Source of the DNA: Micromonospora sp. BL4
GTDB lineage: Bacteria > Actinomycetota > Actinomycetes > Mycobacteriales > Micromonosporaceae
DNA: 64,000 nucleotides
Reading direction: 5' to 3'
NCBI RefSeq assembly: GCF_003667505.1
Contig: NZ_RCVJ01000135.1
Coordinates: 1 to 64,000 of the forward strand
A model generated the notes under the pieces. That model had not been told where the DNA came from. It searched no databases and was given only the letters and a program-made list of their open reading frames with translations. Positions 1 to 8,873 of the stretch are shown here, piece after piece (position 1 is the stretch's first letter; each line of letters opens with the position of its first letter). A program made the position numbers and the translations under genes.

Positions 1-67
1 CGACCAGCTCGCCGCCCCCGCCGCCCGCGCCCCACACCCCGCCGATCAACTGCGCAACCGTGTACAT
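1..67 (-). CDS. Probable aldehyde dehydrogenase, N-terminal fragment
   Basis: An ATG on the minus strand at 67 opens a frame that stays open to the window edge and begins MYTVAQLIGG, followed by a Gly-rich run. Aldehyde dehydrogenases often start with a similar 'QLIGG' strand, and the gene would be divergent from the FAD oxidoreductase at 140. Only 22 residues are visible and no Shine-Dalgarno is seen, so both the gene and the family name are tentative. Confidence 0.35.
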   Translation of the reverse strand, partial: MYTVAQLIGGVWGAGGGGGELV

Positions 68-139
68 GCGACGCTGGATGCCCCGGTCTCGGCGAGGCAA
101 ACGCGTTTCGCCTGGTTGCGCGCCGGGTAGGCGGATCGG

Positions 140-1747
140 ATGACTAGCACCGGCGCGAAGAGCGCGGACGCCGTCGTCGTCGGGGCCGGCCACAACGGCC
201 TGGTAGCGGCCAACCTGCTGGCGGACGCGGGATGGGACGTCGTGGTGCTGGAGGCGACGGCCGTGCCCGGTGGCGCGGTCCGCTCCGCCGAGGTGACCGC
301 GCCGGGCTACCTCAGCGACCTCTACAGCTCCTTCTACCCCCTCGGGTACGCCTCGCCCGTGCTGGCGGGGCTCGACCTGGCCCGGTACGGGCTGTCCTGG
401 CGGCACTCGCCGGACGTGCTGGCGCATCTGCTGCCGGACGGCCGCGCCGCGGTGATCAACCGCGATCCGGACGTCACCGCCGCCTCGCTGGAACGGTTCG
501 CCCCCGGCGACGGCAAGCGCTGGCTGAACGCCTACACCGACTGGCTCGAGGTGGCCGGGCCGATGCTGACGACGATCACCTCGCCGTTCCCGCCGGTGCG
601 GGGCGGGCTGGCGCTGCTGCGACGGATGCGGATCGCCGGGGCGCTGCGGTTGGCCCGGCGGCTGGTGGTGCCGGTCCGCAAGCTCGGCGACGAACTCTTC
701 GACGGCGACGGCGGGCCGGCCCTGCTGGCCGGCTGCGCCCTGCACACCGACCTGTCCCCGGAGGAGGCCGGTTCCGGGGTGTACGGCTGGCTGCTGGCCA
801 TGCTCGGTCAGCAGGTCGGCTGGCCGGTGCCCGACGGCGGCGCGCAGCAGATCACCAACGCGCTGGTGGCCCGGCTGCGCGAGCGCGGCGGCCGGATCAT
901 GTACGGCGCCCGGGTCGACCGGGTGCTCACCGCCCGGGGCCGGGCGATGGGGGTGCGCACCGAGGGCGGCACGCTCTGGCGGGCCCGGCGGGCCGTGCTC
1001 GCCGACGTGCCGGCGCCGGCGCTCTACCTCGACCTGGTCGGCGCGGCCGCCCTGCCGGCGCGGCTCGTGGAGGACCTGGCGCACTTCCGGTGGGACGGCT
1101 CGACGCTGAAGGTCGACTGGGCGCTCACCGCGCCGGTGCCGTGGACGAACCGGGAGGTGGCCGGCGCCGGCACCGTGCACCTCGGCGCGGACCTGGACGG
1201 GCTCACCCGCTACTCCGGTGAGCTGGCCCGCGGCGAGCTGCCGCGCGACCCGTTCCTGCTGCTCGGGCAGATGTCGGTGGCCGACCCGAGCCACTCCCCG
1301 CCGGGCACCGAGTCGCTCTGGTCGTACACGCACCTGCCGTTCCGCCGGGACTGGCGGGCCGAGGACGTCGCCGGGCACGTCGAGCGGATGGAGGACGTGC
1401 TGGAGGCGGCCGCACCGGGTTTCCGGCAGCTCATCGTCGGGCGGCACGTGGCCGGTCCGGCCGACCTGGAGAAGGGCAACCCGAGCCTGGTCGGCGGGAC
1501 GCTCGGCGGGGGCACCGCCGCCGCGTACCAGCAGCTGTTCCTGCGGCCGATCCCCGGCCTGGGCCGGGCGGACACCCCGGTGGACCGGCTCTTTCTGGCC
1601 AGTGCGTCGGCGCATCCTGGCGGCGGGGTGCACGGCGCGCCCGGCGCGAACGCGGCCCGTGCGGCCCTGGCGCGCGACCGTGCGCTCACCGGCCGCGCCT
1701 ACGCCGCCGCCATCGCCACCGCGCACCGCGCCGTCTACCCCGACTGA
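140..1747 (+). CDS. FAD/NAD(P)-dependent oxidoreductase, phytoene-desaturase-like
   Basis: 535 residues. The N-terminus has the Rossmann FAD-binding fingerprint VVVGAGHNGLVAANLL (about residues 12-27), then an acidic LEAT strand end and PGGAVRS, as in the phytoene desaturase/CrtI-CrtN and amine-oxidase superfamily. The C-terminal part has the second FAD-contacting stretch HPGGGVHGAPG. Length fits COG1233 proteins. No carotenoid genes (crtB, crtE) lie nearby, so a carotenoid role is not supported; the substrate is unknown. It appears to be a single-gene unit, followed by a GC hairpin and a convergent gene. The start ATG at 140 has no strong Shine-Dalgarno. Confidence 0.85.
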   Translation: MTSTGAKSADAVVVGAGHNGLVAANLLADAGWDVVVLEATAVPGGAVRSAEVTAPGYLSDLYSSFYPLGYASPVLAGLDLARYGLSWRHSPDVLAHLLPDGRAAVINRDPDVTAASLERFAPGDGKRWLNAYTDWLEVAGPMLTTITSPFPPVRGGLALLRRMRIAGALRLARRLVVPVRKLGDELFDGDGGPALLAGCALHTDLSPEEAGSGVYGWLLAMLGQQVGWPVPDGGAQQITNALVARLRERGGRIMYGARVDRVLTARGRAMGVRTEGGTLWRARRAVLADVPAPALYLDLVGAAALPARLVEDLAHFRWDGSTLKVDWALTAPVPWTNREVAGAGTVHLGADLDGLTRYSGELARGELPRDPFLLLGQMSVADPSHSPPGTESLWSYTHLPFRRDWRAEDVAGHVERMEDVLEAAAPGFRQLIVGRHVAGPADLEKGNPSLVGGTLGGGTAAAYQQLFLRPIPGLGRADTPVDRLFLASASAHPGGGVHGAPGANAARAALARDRALTGRAYAAAIATAHRAVYPD

Positions 1748-1787
1748 CCCGCCGCGGCCCGGCCGGCTTGCTGGCGGGCGCGGCGGG
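1748..1787. terminator. GC hairpin between convergent genes
   Basis: CCCGCCGC (1748-1755) pairs with GCGGCGGG (1780-1787) in the 46-nt gap between the convergent oxidoreductase and mannosyltransferase genes. There is no T tract. The position suggests a shared terminator, but this is inference. Confidence 0.35.
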
Positions 1788-1793
1788 GGACGG

Positions 1794-2570
1794 TCAGCTG
1801 GTGATGTTGCGGTGCTTGCTGCGCAGGCGGAACGGCATCAGCGCGCTCTCGATCTTGGTCGCGGTGGTCATCTTGGACTCGCCGTCGCGCCGCTCCTCGA
1901 AGCGGATCGGCACCTCCAGGATCGTGTGCCCGAGCTTGGTGGCCAGGTAGTGCATCTCCACCTGGAAGCTGTAGCCGTTGGACTGCACCCGCTCCAGGCC
2001 GATGTCCCGCAGCGCGTCGGCCCGCCAGATCTTGAAGCCGGCGGTCAGGTCCCGGATCCGCACCCGCAGCAGCGTGTGCACGTAGAGGTTCGCCCAACCG
2101 CTGAGCGCCCGGCGGTACAGCGGCCAGTTCTCGTCCAGCTCGCCACCGGGCACGTACCGGGAACCGATCACCACGCCGGCCTGGGTGGAGAGCAGCGCCC
2201 CCAGCATCCCCGGCAGCGCCTCCGGCGGGTGGGACAGGTCCGCGTCCATCTGCGCCACGTACTCGGCGCCGCCGTCGAGCGCCCGCCCCATCCCGTCCAC
2301 GTACGCCCGGCCCAGGCCCTCCTTGCCGGCCCGGTGCACCACCTCGATCCGGTCCGGGTGCTCGATGGCCAACTTGTCGGCCACCTCGCCCGTGCCGTCG
2401 GGGGAGTTGTCGTCGGCGACGAGGATGCGCAGCCCCGGCAGCGGCAGTGCGAGCAGCCGCTCGACCAGCGCCGGGAGGTTGCCCGCCTCGTTGTAGGTGG
2501 GCACCACGACGGTCAGGCGCGCGTCCCGCCACGGCGACGGCAGCTGCACGGGCTCGATCATGTCGGACAT
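1794..2570 (-). CDS. Polyprenol-monophosphate mannose synthase (GT2)
   Basis: 258 residues from the ATG at 2570. A GT2 fold begins at once: VVVPTYNEAGNL, then VADDNSPDGTG, then the metal-binding QMDADLSHPP, matching dolichol/polyprenol-phosphate mannosyltransferases (DPM1-like, Ppm1 catalytic domain). These transfer mannose from GDP-mannose to a polyprenyl phosphate, giving the lipid donor for membrane-side mannosylation of lipoglycans and glycoproteins. No C-terminal membrane domain is present. A GAGG lies directly before the ATG at 2570 and 9 nt before an in-frame ATG at 2561, so 2561 is an equally good start. An imperfect inverted repeat GGCTA...TAGCC lies just upstream near 2587-2606. Confidence 0.9.
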   Translation of the reverse strand: MSDMIEPVQLPSPWRDARLTVVVPTYNEAGNLPALVERLLALPLPGLRILVADDNSPDGTGEVADKLAIEHPDRIEVVHRAGKEGLGRAYVDGMGRALDGGAEYVAQMDADLSHPPEALPGMLGALLSTQAGVVIGSRYVPGGELDENWPLYRRALSGWANLYVHTLLRVRIRDLTAGFKIWRADALRDIGLERVQSNGYSFQVEMHYLATKLGHTILEVPIRFEERRDGESKMTTATKIESALMPFRLRSKHRNITS

Positions 2571-2706
2571 CCTCGGTTTGCGGACAGGGCTATCTGAGAG
2601 GGTAGCCAGTTCCCCCGTCCAGGTTGAAAAGGCTCCCCTTCCGGGCGTTGCGGACCGGTGTCCCTTCGCCCCGTGCGGAGCCGTGCACCCGTGGTGCGTG
2701 CGCAGG

Positions 2707-3708
2707 TCAGCGCGGTCGCCGGGCCGCGGCGACGAGGGCCAGCGCCACGCCGGCGAGCGCGACACCGGACAGCGCCGGCTTGTGGGTGCCGACCCAGAGC
2801 GCCGCCGAGCGGCCGCGCGCCCGGTCGGTGAAGATGCCCGCAGCGCCCCGGTCCCGGTCCTCGTCGCCGGGGTGGTCGAGATTGTCCCGCCACGTCGCCG
2901 GGTCGATCTCCTCGCCGGTCTGCTGGCTGTCGTACCCGTCCCGGGCCAGCTTGCGGTCCAGCAGGCCGGGGATCAGGATGTCGCCCAGCCGGGCCCGCCA
3001 GGTGGGACCGCCCACGTTCAGCTCCCGGGTGCCGTGGTCGGCGGCCCAGACGATCGCCCGCGCCGCCAGCTCCGGTGCGAAGATCGGCGGCACCGGCTGC
3101 GGATGCCGGGGCAGCCGGGTGCGGACCCAGGAGAACTGCGGCGTGTTCACCGCGGGCAGCTGCACCATCGACAGTTTCACCCCCGGGCAGTCGTGCAGCA
3201 GCTCGGCCCGCAGCGAGTCGTTGAACCCCTGGACGGCGTGCTTGCTCGCGCAGTACGCCGACTGCAGCGGGATCCCCCGGTAGGCGAGCGCCGAGCCCAC
3301 CTGCACGATCGCGCCCCGGCCGTGCGCGCGCATGTGCCGCAGCGCCGCCAGGGTGCCGTGCACCGTGCCCAGGTAGGTCACCTCGGTGACCCGGCGGAAC
3401 TCGCGCGCTGGGATCTCCCACGCCGGCGCGAACACCGACACCATCGCGTTGTTGATCCACACGTCGATGCCGCCCCACCGGTGCACGACGTCGTCGGCGG
3501 CCTGCTGCACCGCACCCGCGTCGGCGACGTCCACGCGGTACACGCGTACGTCGGTCGCGCCGCGCCGCCGGCACTCCCGCTCGGCGGCGGCCAGGCCCGC
3601 GTCGCCCCGGGCCAGCAGCGCCAGCCGGGCGCCCCGGGCCGCGTACGCGTGCGCGACGGCCCGACCGACGCCGGCGCTCGCGCCGGTCACGACCACGGTC
3701 TGCGTCAC
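2707..3708 (-). CDS. SDR family oxidoreductase with C-terminal membrane anchor
   Basis: 333 residues. Classical short-chain dehydrogenase: TGASAGVGRAVA for NAD(P) binding near residues 8-19, the NNA strand (WINNAMVSVF), catalytic Ser in QVGSALAYRG, and the YCASKH active-site motif near residue 155. The region after residue 200 is longer than in usual SDRs and ends in a hydrophobic stretch (GVALAGVALALVAA) before RRPR, suggesting a C-terminal membrane anchor. Its start overlaps the stop of the SRPBCC gene by 4 nt (ATGA), so the two are translationally coupled. Substrate unknown. Confidence 0.88.
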   Translation of the reverse strand: MTQTVVVTGASAGVGRAVAHAYAARGARLALLARGDAGLAAAERECRRRGATDVRVYRVDVADAGAVQQAADDVVHRWGGIDVWINNAMVSVFAPAWEIPAREFRRVTEVTYLGTVHGTLAALRHMRAHGRGAIVQVGSALAYRGIPLQSAYCASKHAVQGFNDSLRAELLHDCPGVKLSMVQLPAVNTPQFSWVRTRLPRHPQPVPPIFAPELAARAIVWAADHGTRELNVGGPTWRARLGDILIPGLLDRKLARDGYDSQQTGEEIDPATWRDNLDHPGDEDRDRGAAGIFTDRARGRSAALWVGTHKPALSGVALAGVALALVAAARRPR

Positions 3709-4151
3709 GGCGCACCCTTCTGCCGGGTGGCGATGTCGGACAAGCGGTTGAGCGTCTCCCGGTTCCGCAGGTGCAGCACGAGATCATTGATCTTGTTGCG
3801 GACCCAGCGCAACGGGCCGGCGGCGAAGTCCTCCCCGATGCGGACCCGGGTGGCGTCCCCGCCGACCGGTTCCAGGGTGAAGGCCACGATCGCCTCGCCG
3901 GCCGGCCAGAGACCGGCCCGGAGCACGAGCCGGTGCGGCGGTTCGCAGACCAGCACGGTGGAGGCGTCCTGCAAGGAGAACGGCCACGGACCGGCCCGGT
4001 GGTGCAGCTGGCTGCCCACCCTCGGCCAGGCCTCGTCCACGTCCCGCACGTGCGCGGTGCCGACCACCCAGTCGCTGTACGTCCACCCGTCGGCGAGCAC
4101 GTCGAAGACCTGCTGCGGGGGAGCGTCGATCACTTTCTCCACAATCGCCAC
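3705..4151 (-). CDS. SRPBCC family protein (START-like ligand-binding)
   Basis: About 148 residues. AIVEKVIDAPPQQVFDVLAD is the typical first strand and helix of polyketide-cyclase/START-like (SRPBCC) proteins, which hold a hydrophobic ligand in a deep cavity. I chose the GTG at 4151, which has GGGAG four bases upstream and puts the family's first strand at the N-terminus; a GTG at 4169 would add six residues. It is the first gene of a two-gene unit with the downstream SDR (ATGA overlap), so it may bind or present the SDR's substrate. That is inference. Confidence 0.82.
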   Translation of the reverse strand: MAIVEKVIDAPPQQVFDVLADGWTYSDWVVGTAHVRDVDEAWPRVGSQLHHRAGPWPFSLQDASTVLVCEPPHRLVLRAGLWPAGEAIVAFTLEPVGGDATRVRIGEDFAAGPLRWVRNKINDLVLHLRNRETLNRLSDIATRQKGAP

Positions 4152-4179
4152 TGGACTCCCATACCCCACCGGGACGGTG

Positions 4180-4201
4180 GCTAACGGGCCCGCGGGTTAG
4201 C
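4180..4201. promoter_or_regulatory. Inverted repeat upstream of the heptose cluster
   Basis: GCTAAC (4180-4185) and GTTAGC (4196-4201) form a 6-bp inverted repeat around a GC core in the divergent gap between the SRPBCC gene and the heptose cluster. The placement suits a regulator site, but nothing identifies the binder. Confidence 0.25.
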
Positions 4202-4306
4202 TTCTCCGGGGCGGCGGGTAAGGCCGACGCGGAGCACCGCCCGCGGCGCTGCCCCAGCGCGTCGGCGACGACGTTTACTCCTCGGGGCGCAGGGAACCCG
4301 CCGCCT

Positions 4307-5986
4307 GTGCGACAGGACCAGGAGGATCCGGATCAGCGCAGGTCAGCCCCGGTGTACGCCGGTGCTGGCCGGGCCGGTTCCGGGCCTGTCGAGGGCACCC
4401 GACCCGTTCTCTACGACGCGGTGCTGCTGGACCGGGACGGCACCCTGATCGAGGACGTGCCCTACAACGGCGACCCGGAGAAGGTGCGGCCGGTGCCGGG
4501 GGCGCGCGCCGCGCTGGACCGGTTGCGGGCCGCCGGGCTGCGGCTGGCGGTGGTGACGAACCAGTCCGGCCTGGCCCGTGGCTACTTCAGCGAGGAGCAG
4601 ATGCGGGCGGTGCACGCCCGGATCGAGGAGCTGCTGGGCCGCTTCGACGCGTGGTTGGTCTGCCCGCACGACGACGCCGACGGCTGTGACTGCCGCAAGC
4701 CGGCCCCCGGCCTGGTGCACGCCGCCGCCCGCCAGCTCGGCACGAGCGCGTCGCGCTGCGTGCTGGTGGGCGACATCGGCCGGGACGTGGCCGCCGCGAT
4801 GGCGGCGGGGGCGGCGGGGGTGCTGGTGCCCACCCCGGTGACCCGACCCGAGGAGATCGCCGCCGCCGGGTGGTTGGCCGGCGACCTACCGGCGGCCGTG
4901 GATGAGATCCTGCGCCGCCAGCAGGCGGTGCACCCCGCGTCGGGGCCGGCCGGTCAGCGGGTGGGGACAGCGCTGGTGGTGCGCTCGGACTCGGCCGGGG
5001 ACGTGCTGGTCACCGGGCCGGCGATCCGCGCCGTCGCGGCCGGGGCACAGCGGGTGGTGCTGCTGTGCGGGCCACGGGGACGCGCCGCCGCCGACCTGCT
5101 GCCCGGTGTCGACGAGATCATCGAGCATCCGCTGCCGTGGATCGACCCCGCTCCGGAGTCGGTCGACGCGGACGCCATGCGGACCCTGACCGCGCGCCTC
5201 GCCGCGGTCGGCGCGGACGAGGCGGTGGTGTTCACCTCGTTCCACCAGTCCGCCCTGCCCCTGGCGCTGCTGTTGCGGATGGCGGGAATCCGCCGGATCG
5301 CCGCCATCAGCGACGACTACCCGGGTTCCCTGCTGGACGTCCGCCACCGGGTACCCGCCGGCGTCCCCGAACCCGAACGTGCCCTCTCCCTCGCCGCCGC
5401 CGCCGGCCACCGGCTGCCCGTCGACGACGAACCCGTGCTCCGGCTCCGGCAGGACGCCCTTCCGTACCGACCGGCCGACCTCGGCGCCCCCGGCTACGTG
5501 GTGCTGCATCCGGGCTCGGCCGCGTCGAGCCGGGCCTGCCCGCCCGAGTTGGCGGCCCGGATCGCCGGGTCGCTGACCGCCGCCGGGCACCGGGTGCTGG
5601 TCACCGGCGGCCCCGACGAGCGTGCGGTCACCGCCCGGGTCGCGGCGGCCGGCGGCACCGACCTGGGTGGCCGGACGGATTTGCCGGGCCTGGCCGCGAT
5701 CGTGGCCGACGCCGGCGCGGTGGTGGTCGGCAACACCGGGCCCGCGCACCTGGCCGCCGCGGCCGGGGTGCCGGTGGTGAGTCTCTTCGCGCCGACCGTC
5801 CCGTTCGGCCAGTGGGGGCCCTACCGGGTGCCCACCGTCCGGCTCGGCGACGCCGGTGCGCCCTGCCGGGACACCCGGGCGGCCAGCTGCCCGGTGCCCG
5901 GACATCCGTGCCTGAGCGGCGTCGACCCGGCCGAGGTGGTCGAGGCGCTGCGGGTGCTGGTCGGCAGCGGTGGTGGCGGCCGATGA
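4307..5986 (+). CDS. Fusion: heptose-1,7-bisphosphate phosphatase (GmhB-like HAD) + GT9 glycosyltransferase
   Basis: 559 residues, two domains. Residues about 35-190 are a HAD-IIIA phosphatase of the GmhB type: DRDGTL with catalytic Asp42/Asp44, TNQSG, and the Zn loop CPHDDADGCDC before RKPAPG, which marks D-glycero-D-manno-heptose-1,7-bisphosphate phosphatases. Residues about 215-555 are a GT9 heptosyltransferase-like domain: the VVRSDSAGDVLVTGPAIRA start, HPGSAASSR, and the NTGPAHLAAA signature. It is first in a run of overlapping genes with GmhA, HldE and another GT9. The GTG at 4307 lacks a good Shine-Dalgarno; GTG 4352 is an in-frame alternative. GGAGG at 4321-4325 serves no obvious start. 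Separate GmhB and GT9 proteins are usual, so the fusion is notable. Confidence 0.88.
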   Translation: MRQDQEDPDQRRSAPVYAGAGRAGSGPVEGTRPVLYDAVLLDRDGTLIEDVPYNGDPEKVRPVPGARAALDRLRAAGLRLAVVTNQSGLARGYFSEEQMRAVHARIEELLGRFDAWLVCPHDDADGCDCRKPAPGLVHAAARQLGTSASRCVLVGDIGRDVAAAMAAGAAGVLVPTPVTRPEEIAAAGWLAGDLPAAVDEILRRQQAVHPASGPAGQRVGTALVVRSDSAGDVLVTGPAIRAVAAGAQRVVLLCGPRGRAAADLLPGVDEIIEHPLPWIDPAPESVDADAMRTLTARLAAVGADEAVVFTSFHQSALPLALLLRMAGIRRIAAISDDYPGSLLDVRHRVPAGVPEPERALSLAAAAGHRLPVDDEPVLRLRQDALPYRPADLGAPGYVVLHPGSAASSRACPPELAARIAGSLTAAGHRVLVTGGPDERAVTARVAAAGGTDLGGRTDLPGLAAIVADAGAVVVGNTGPAHLAAAAGVPVVSLFAPTVPFGQWGPYRVPTVRLGDAGAPCRDTRAASCPVPGHPCLSGVDPAEVVEALRVLVGSGGGGR

Positions 5987-6957
5987 ACGTCCTGCTCTGG
6001 CACGTGCACGGCTCCTGGACCACGTCGTTCGTGCACGGCGGCCACCGCTACCTGATCCCGACCACACCCGACCGCGGCCCCTACGGCCTCGGCCGTGCCC
6101 GCACCTACCCCTGGCCCGACAGCGCCGTCGAGGTCGCCCCCGCCGACCTGCCCGGCACCGCCGTCGACCTGGTGATCCTGCAACGCCCCGAGGAGGTCGA
6201 CCTCGCCGAGGAGTGGCTGGGCCGCCGGCCCGGCCGTGACGTCCCGGCCATCTACGTCGAACACAACACGCCCAAGGGCGACGTGCCCAACACCCGGCAT
6301 CCGATGGCCGACCGCGACGACCTGCTCATCGCACACGTCACCGGGTTCAACCAGATCTTCTGGGACACCGGCGCCAGCCGCACCACGGTGGTCGACCACG
6401 GGATCGTCGCGCCCGCCGTGTCGTACACCGGTGAGTTGGACCGGCTCGCCGTGGTGATCAACGAGCCGGTCCGCCGTGGCCGGGTCACCGGCACCGACCT
6501 GCTGCCCCGGTTCGCCGAGATCGCACCGCTGGACGTGTTCGGCATGGGCGTCGCCGGCCTGGCCGACCATCTCGGGCTGCCCGCCGACCGGCTCACCAGC
6601 CACGACGACGTACCCCAGGACCGGATGCACGCCGAACTGGCCCGGCGGCGCGCGTACCTGCACCTGTGCCGGTGGACCTCGCTCGGGCTCAGCCTGATCG
6701 AGGCGATGGCGATCGGCATGCCGGTCGTCGCGCTCGCCACCACCGAGGCGGTGACGGCGGTGCCCCCGGAGGCGGGGGCCCTGGCCACCCGGATGGACAC
6801 CCTGCTCGACGCCGCCCGTCGGTTCATCGCCGAGCCGGTGGCCGCGCGTCAGGCCGGCGCGGCGGCGCGAACGGCCGCGCGGGACAGGTACGGCCTCGAC
6901 CGTTTCCTCGCTGACTGGGACCGGCTGCTGGAGGAGGAAGTATGCGGATCGCGATGA
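5983..6957 (+). CDS. Glycosyltransferase (GT-B fold, GT4-like)
   Basis: 324 residues; ATG overlaps the previous stop (ATGA). The C-terminal half has SLGLSLIEAMAIGMPVVAL, the donor-binding Glu motif of GT4-like enzymes, and the N-terminal half has IYVEHNTPKGDVPNTRHP, usual in a small actinobacterial glycosyltransferase group. The acceptor domain is short compared with ordinary GT4 proteins. It sits between the GmhB-GT9 fusion and another GT4 gene, so it probably adds a sugar to the same glycan. Donor and acceptor cannot be read from the sequence. Confidence 0.75.
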   Translation: MNVLLWHVHGSWTTSFVHGGHRYLIPTTPDRGPYGLGRARTYPWPDSAVEVAPADLPGTAVDLVILQRPEEVDLAEEWLGRRPGRDVPAIYVEHNTPKGDVPNTRHPMADRDDLLIAHVTGFNQIFWDTGASRTTVVDHGIVAPAVSYTGELDRLAVVINEPVRRGRVTGTDLLPRFAEIAPLDVFGMGVAGLADHLGLPADRLTSHDDVPQDRMHAELARRRAYLHLCRWTSLGLSLIEAMAIGMPVVALATTEAVTAVPPEAGALATRMDTLLDAARRFIAEPVAARQAGAAARTAARDRYGLDRFLADWDRLLEEEVCGSR

Positions 6958-8159
6958 TCTCGGAGCACGCCAGCCCGCTCGCCATCCTCGGAGGGGAGGA
7001 CGCCGGCGGCCAGAACACGCACGTCGCGGAGTTGTCCGCCGCGCTCGCCGACGCCGGGCACGAGGTGCGGGTCTACACCCGCCGGGACGCGCTCGACCTG
7101 CCGGTGACCGTCCGCAGCCCGGACGGGTACGACGTGGTGCACGTGCCGGCCGGTCCGGCCGAGCCGGTGGCCAAGGACGCGCTGCTGCCGCACATGCGGG
7201 AGTTCGGCCGGTGGCTGGTGGAGCGGTGGCGGGGCGGGGACTGGATGCCCGAGGTGATCCACGCGCACTTCTGGATGAGCGGCCTGGCCGCGCTGAACGC
7301 GGGCCGGCAGACCGGCGTGCCGGTGGTGCAGACGTACCACGCGCTGGGCACCGTGAAGCGCCGCTACCAGGGCGTGCAGGACACCAGCCCGGCCCGGCGG
7401 ATCTCCTACGAGCGGGAGTTGGGCCGCTCGGTGGACCGGGTGGTCGCGCAGTGCCGCGACGAGGTCGGCGAGCTGGTCCGGATGGGGGTGCCCCGGTCCC
7501 GGATGACCGTCGTGCCCTCCGGGGTCAACCTCGCCTCGTTCGGCCCGCTCGGGCCGGCCGCCGACCGCGAGCCGGGCCGGCCCCGGATCCTGACCGTGGG
7601 CCGGCTGGTCGAGCGCAAGGGCTTCCAGACGGTGGTCCGCGCGATGGCGCTGGTGCCGGACGCCGAGTGCGTGGTGGTGGGCGGGCCGCCCGAGGGGCTG
7701 CTGGAGACCGACCCGTACGCCCGGCGGCTGCGGGCGCTGGCCGAGTCGTGCGGGGTGGCCGACCGGGTACGGCTGGTCGGCGCGGTGCCCCGGGAGGAGA
7801 TGGGCCGCTGGTACCGCTCGGCGGACCTGCTGGTCGCCGCACCCTGGTACGAGCCGTTCGGGTTGACCCCGCTGGAGGCGATGGCCTGCGGGGTGCCGGT
7901 GGTCGGCACCGCGGTGGGCGGCATCCGGGACACCGTGGTCGACGGGACGACCGGTGATCTCGTGCCGGCCCGCGACCCACGTGCCCTGGCCACCGCGATC
8001 CAACGGCTGCTCGACGACCGCATCCGGCGCTTCCGGTACGCCACCGCCGCGCGCGAGCGGGCCCGGTCGCGGTACTCCTGGGCGGCCACGGCCGAGCGAC
8101 TGGCGGAGCTCTACGGCGAGGTGGCCGCCGTGCGCCGACCGAGCCGGGTGGTGGCCTGA
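6942..8159 (+). CDS. Glycosyltransferase family 4
   Basis: 405 residues; the start lies 16 nt inside the previous gene, after GGAGGAAGT. N-terminus MRIAMISEHASPL followed by GGEDAGGQNTHV, the nucleotide-loop region of sucrose-synthase/MshA-like GT4 enzymes. The C-terminal donor domain has VGRLVERKGF and WYEPFGLTPLEAMACG, with the E-x7-E motif. Retaining GT4 enzymes use NDP- or GDP-sugars; no feature fixes which one. It overlaps the gmhA start by one base, so it is part of the heptose cluster. Confidence 0.87.
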   Translation: MRIAMISEHASPLAILGGEDAGGQNTHVAELSAALADAGHEVRVYTRRDALDLPVTVRSPDGYDVVHVPAGPAEPVAKDALLPHMREFGRWLVERWRGGDWMPEVIHAHFWMSGLAALNAGRQTGVPVVQTYHALGTVKRRYQGVQDTSPARRISYERELGRSVDRVVAQCRDEVGELVRMGVPRSRMTVVPSGVNLASFGPLGPAADREPGRPRILTVGRLVERKGFQTVVRAMALVPDAECVVVGGPPEGLLETDPYARRLRALAESCGVADRVRLVGAVPREEMGRWYRSADLLVAAPWYEPFGLTPLEAMACGVPVVGTAVGGIRDTVVDGTTGDLVPARDPRALATAIQRLLDDRIRRFRYATAARERARSRYSWAATAERLAELYGEVAAVRRPSRVVA

Positions 8160-8857
8160 TGCCGGCGGGCAGCCTGCTCGACACCCACCTGACGAACCTC
8201 GCCGCGGCACTAGGACCCTACCGCCGGTGCGAGTCGCAGTTGGCGCGCTGGGGTGCGGAGCTGGCGCACCGCCTGGCGGCCGGTGGACGGTTGCTGGTCG
8301 CCGGCAACGGCGGCAGCGCGGCCGAGGCCCAACACCTCACCGCCGAACTCGTCGGCAAGCTCCACCACGACCGGCAGCCGCTGTCCGCCATCGCCCTGCA
8401 CGCCGAGACCAGCGCCGTGACCGCCATCGCCAACGACTACGGCTACGCCGACGTCTACGCCCGCCAGGTCCGCGCCCACGGTCGACCCGGCGACATCCTG
8501 CTCCTGCTCAGCACCAGCGGCACCAGCGCCAACCTGCTCACCGCCGCGCACGCCGCCCGCGACGCCGGCCTCACCACCTGGGCGCTCACCGGTCCCGCCC
8601 CGAACCCCCTCGCCGACGCCTGTGCCGACGCCCTCACCGTCGCGTCCCCCGACTCCCAGGTCGTCCAGGAACTGCACCTCGTCACCAGCCACCTGCTCTG
8701 CGAATACCTCGAACAGGAGCTGCCCGCCGCGCTGGCCGCTGCCACCCGGCACGCGCCGCCCGAGCCCGCACCGGCCGGTCGGCTCCCGTCCGGGCCGGTG
8801 CGCACGGGGGTCGAGGTGGTGCTCGACGGCGGGACCGGACAGCAGGTCGACGCGTGA
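8159..8857 (+). CDS. gmhA: D-sedoheptulose-7-phosphate isomerase (GmhA-like SIS domain)
   Basis: 232 residues. The SIS fold contains AGNGGSAAEAQHLTAEL, with the Glu and His of the GmhA active site, then STSGTSANLLTA for sugar-phosphate binding and a QVVQELHLVTSH helix. This matches GmhA, which turns sedoheptulose 7-phosphate into D-glycero-D-manno-heptose 7-phosphate, the first committed step of ADP-heptose synthesis. The last 35 residues (Pro/Ala-rich) exceed the usual length of about 195 and are probably a disordered tail. hldE follows 16 nt later. Confidence 0.92.
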   Translation: MPAGSLLDTHLTNLAAALGPYRRCESQLARWGAELAHRLAAGGRLLVAGNGGSAAEAQHLTAELVGKLHHDRQPLSAIALHAETSAVTAIANDYGYADVYARQVRAHGRPGDILLLLSTSGTSANLLTAAHAARDAGLTTWALTGPAPNPLADACADALTVASPDSQVVQELHLVTSHLLCEYLEQELPAALAAATRHAPPEPAPAGRLPSGPVRTGVEVVLDGGTGQQVDA

Positions 8858-8873
8858 GGATGAGGAGGAAAGC

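Noticed and set aside
140..1747. Carotenoid biosynthesis locus
   Set aside because: The oxidoreductase resembles phytoene desaturase, but no crtB, crtE or cyclase genes are present, and COG1233 proteins have many other roles.
5065..6957. 630-residue reading frame covering the second glycosyltransferase
   Set aside because: The first 306 codons are an Arg/Pro-rich shadow of the GmhB-GT9 gene. The true start is the ATG at 5983.
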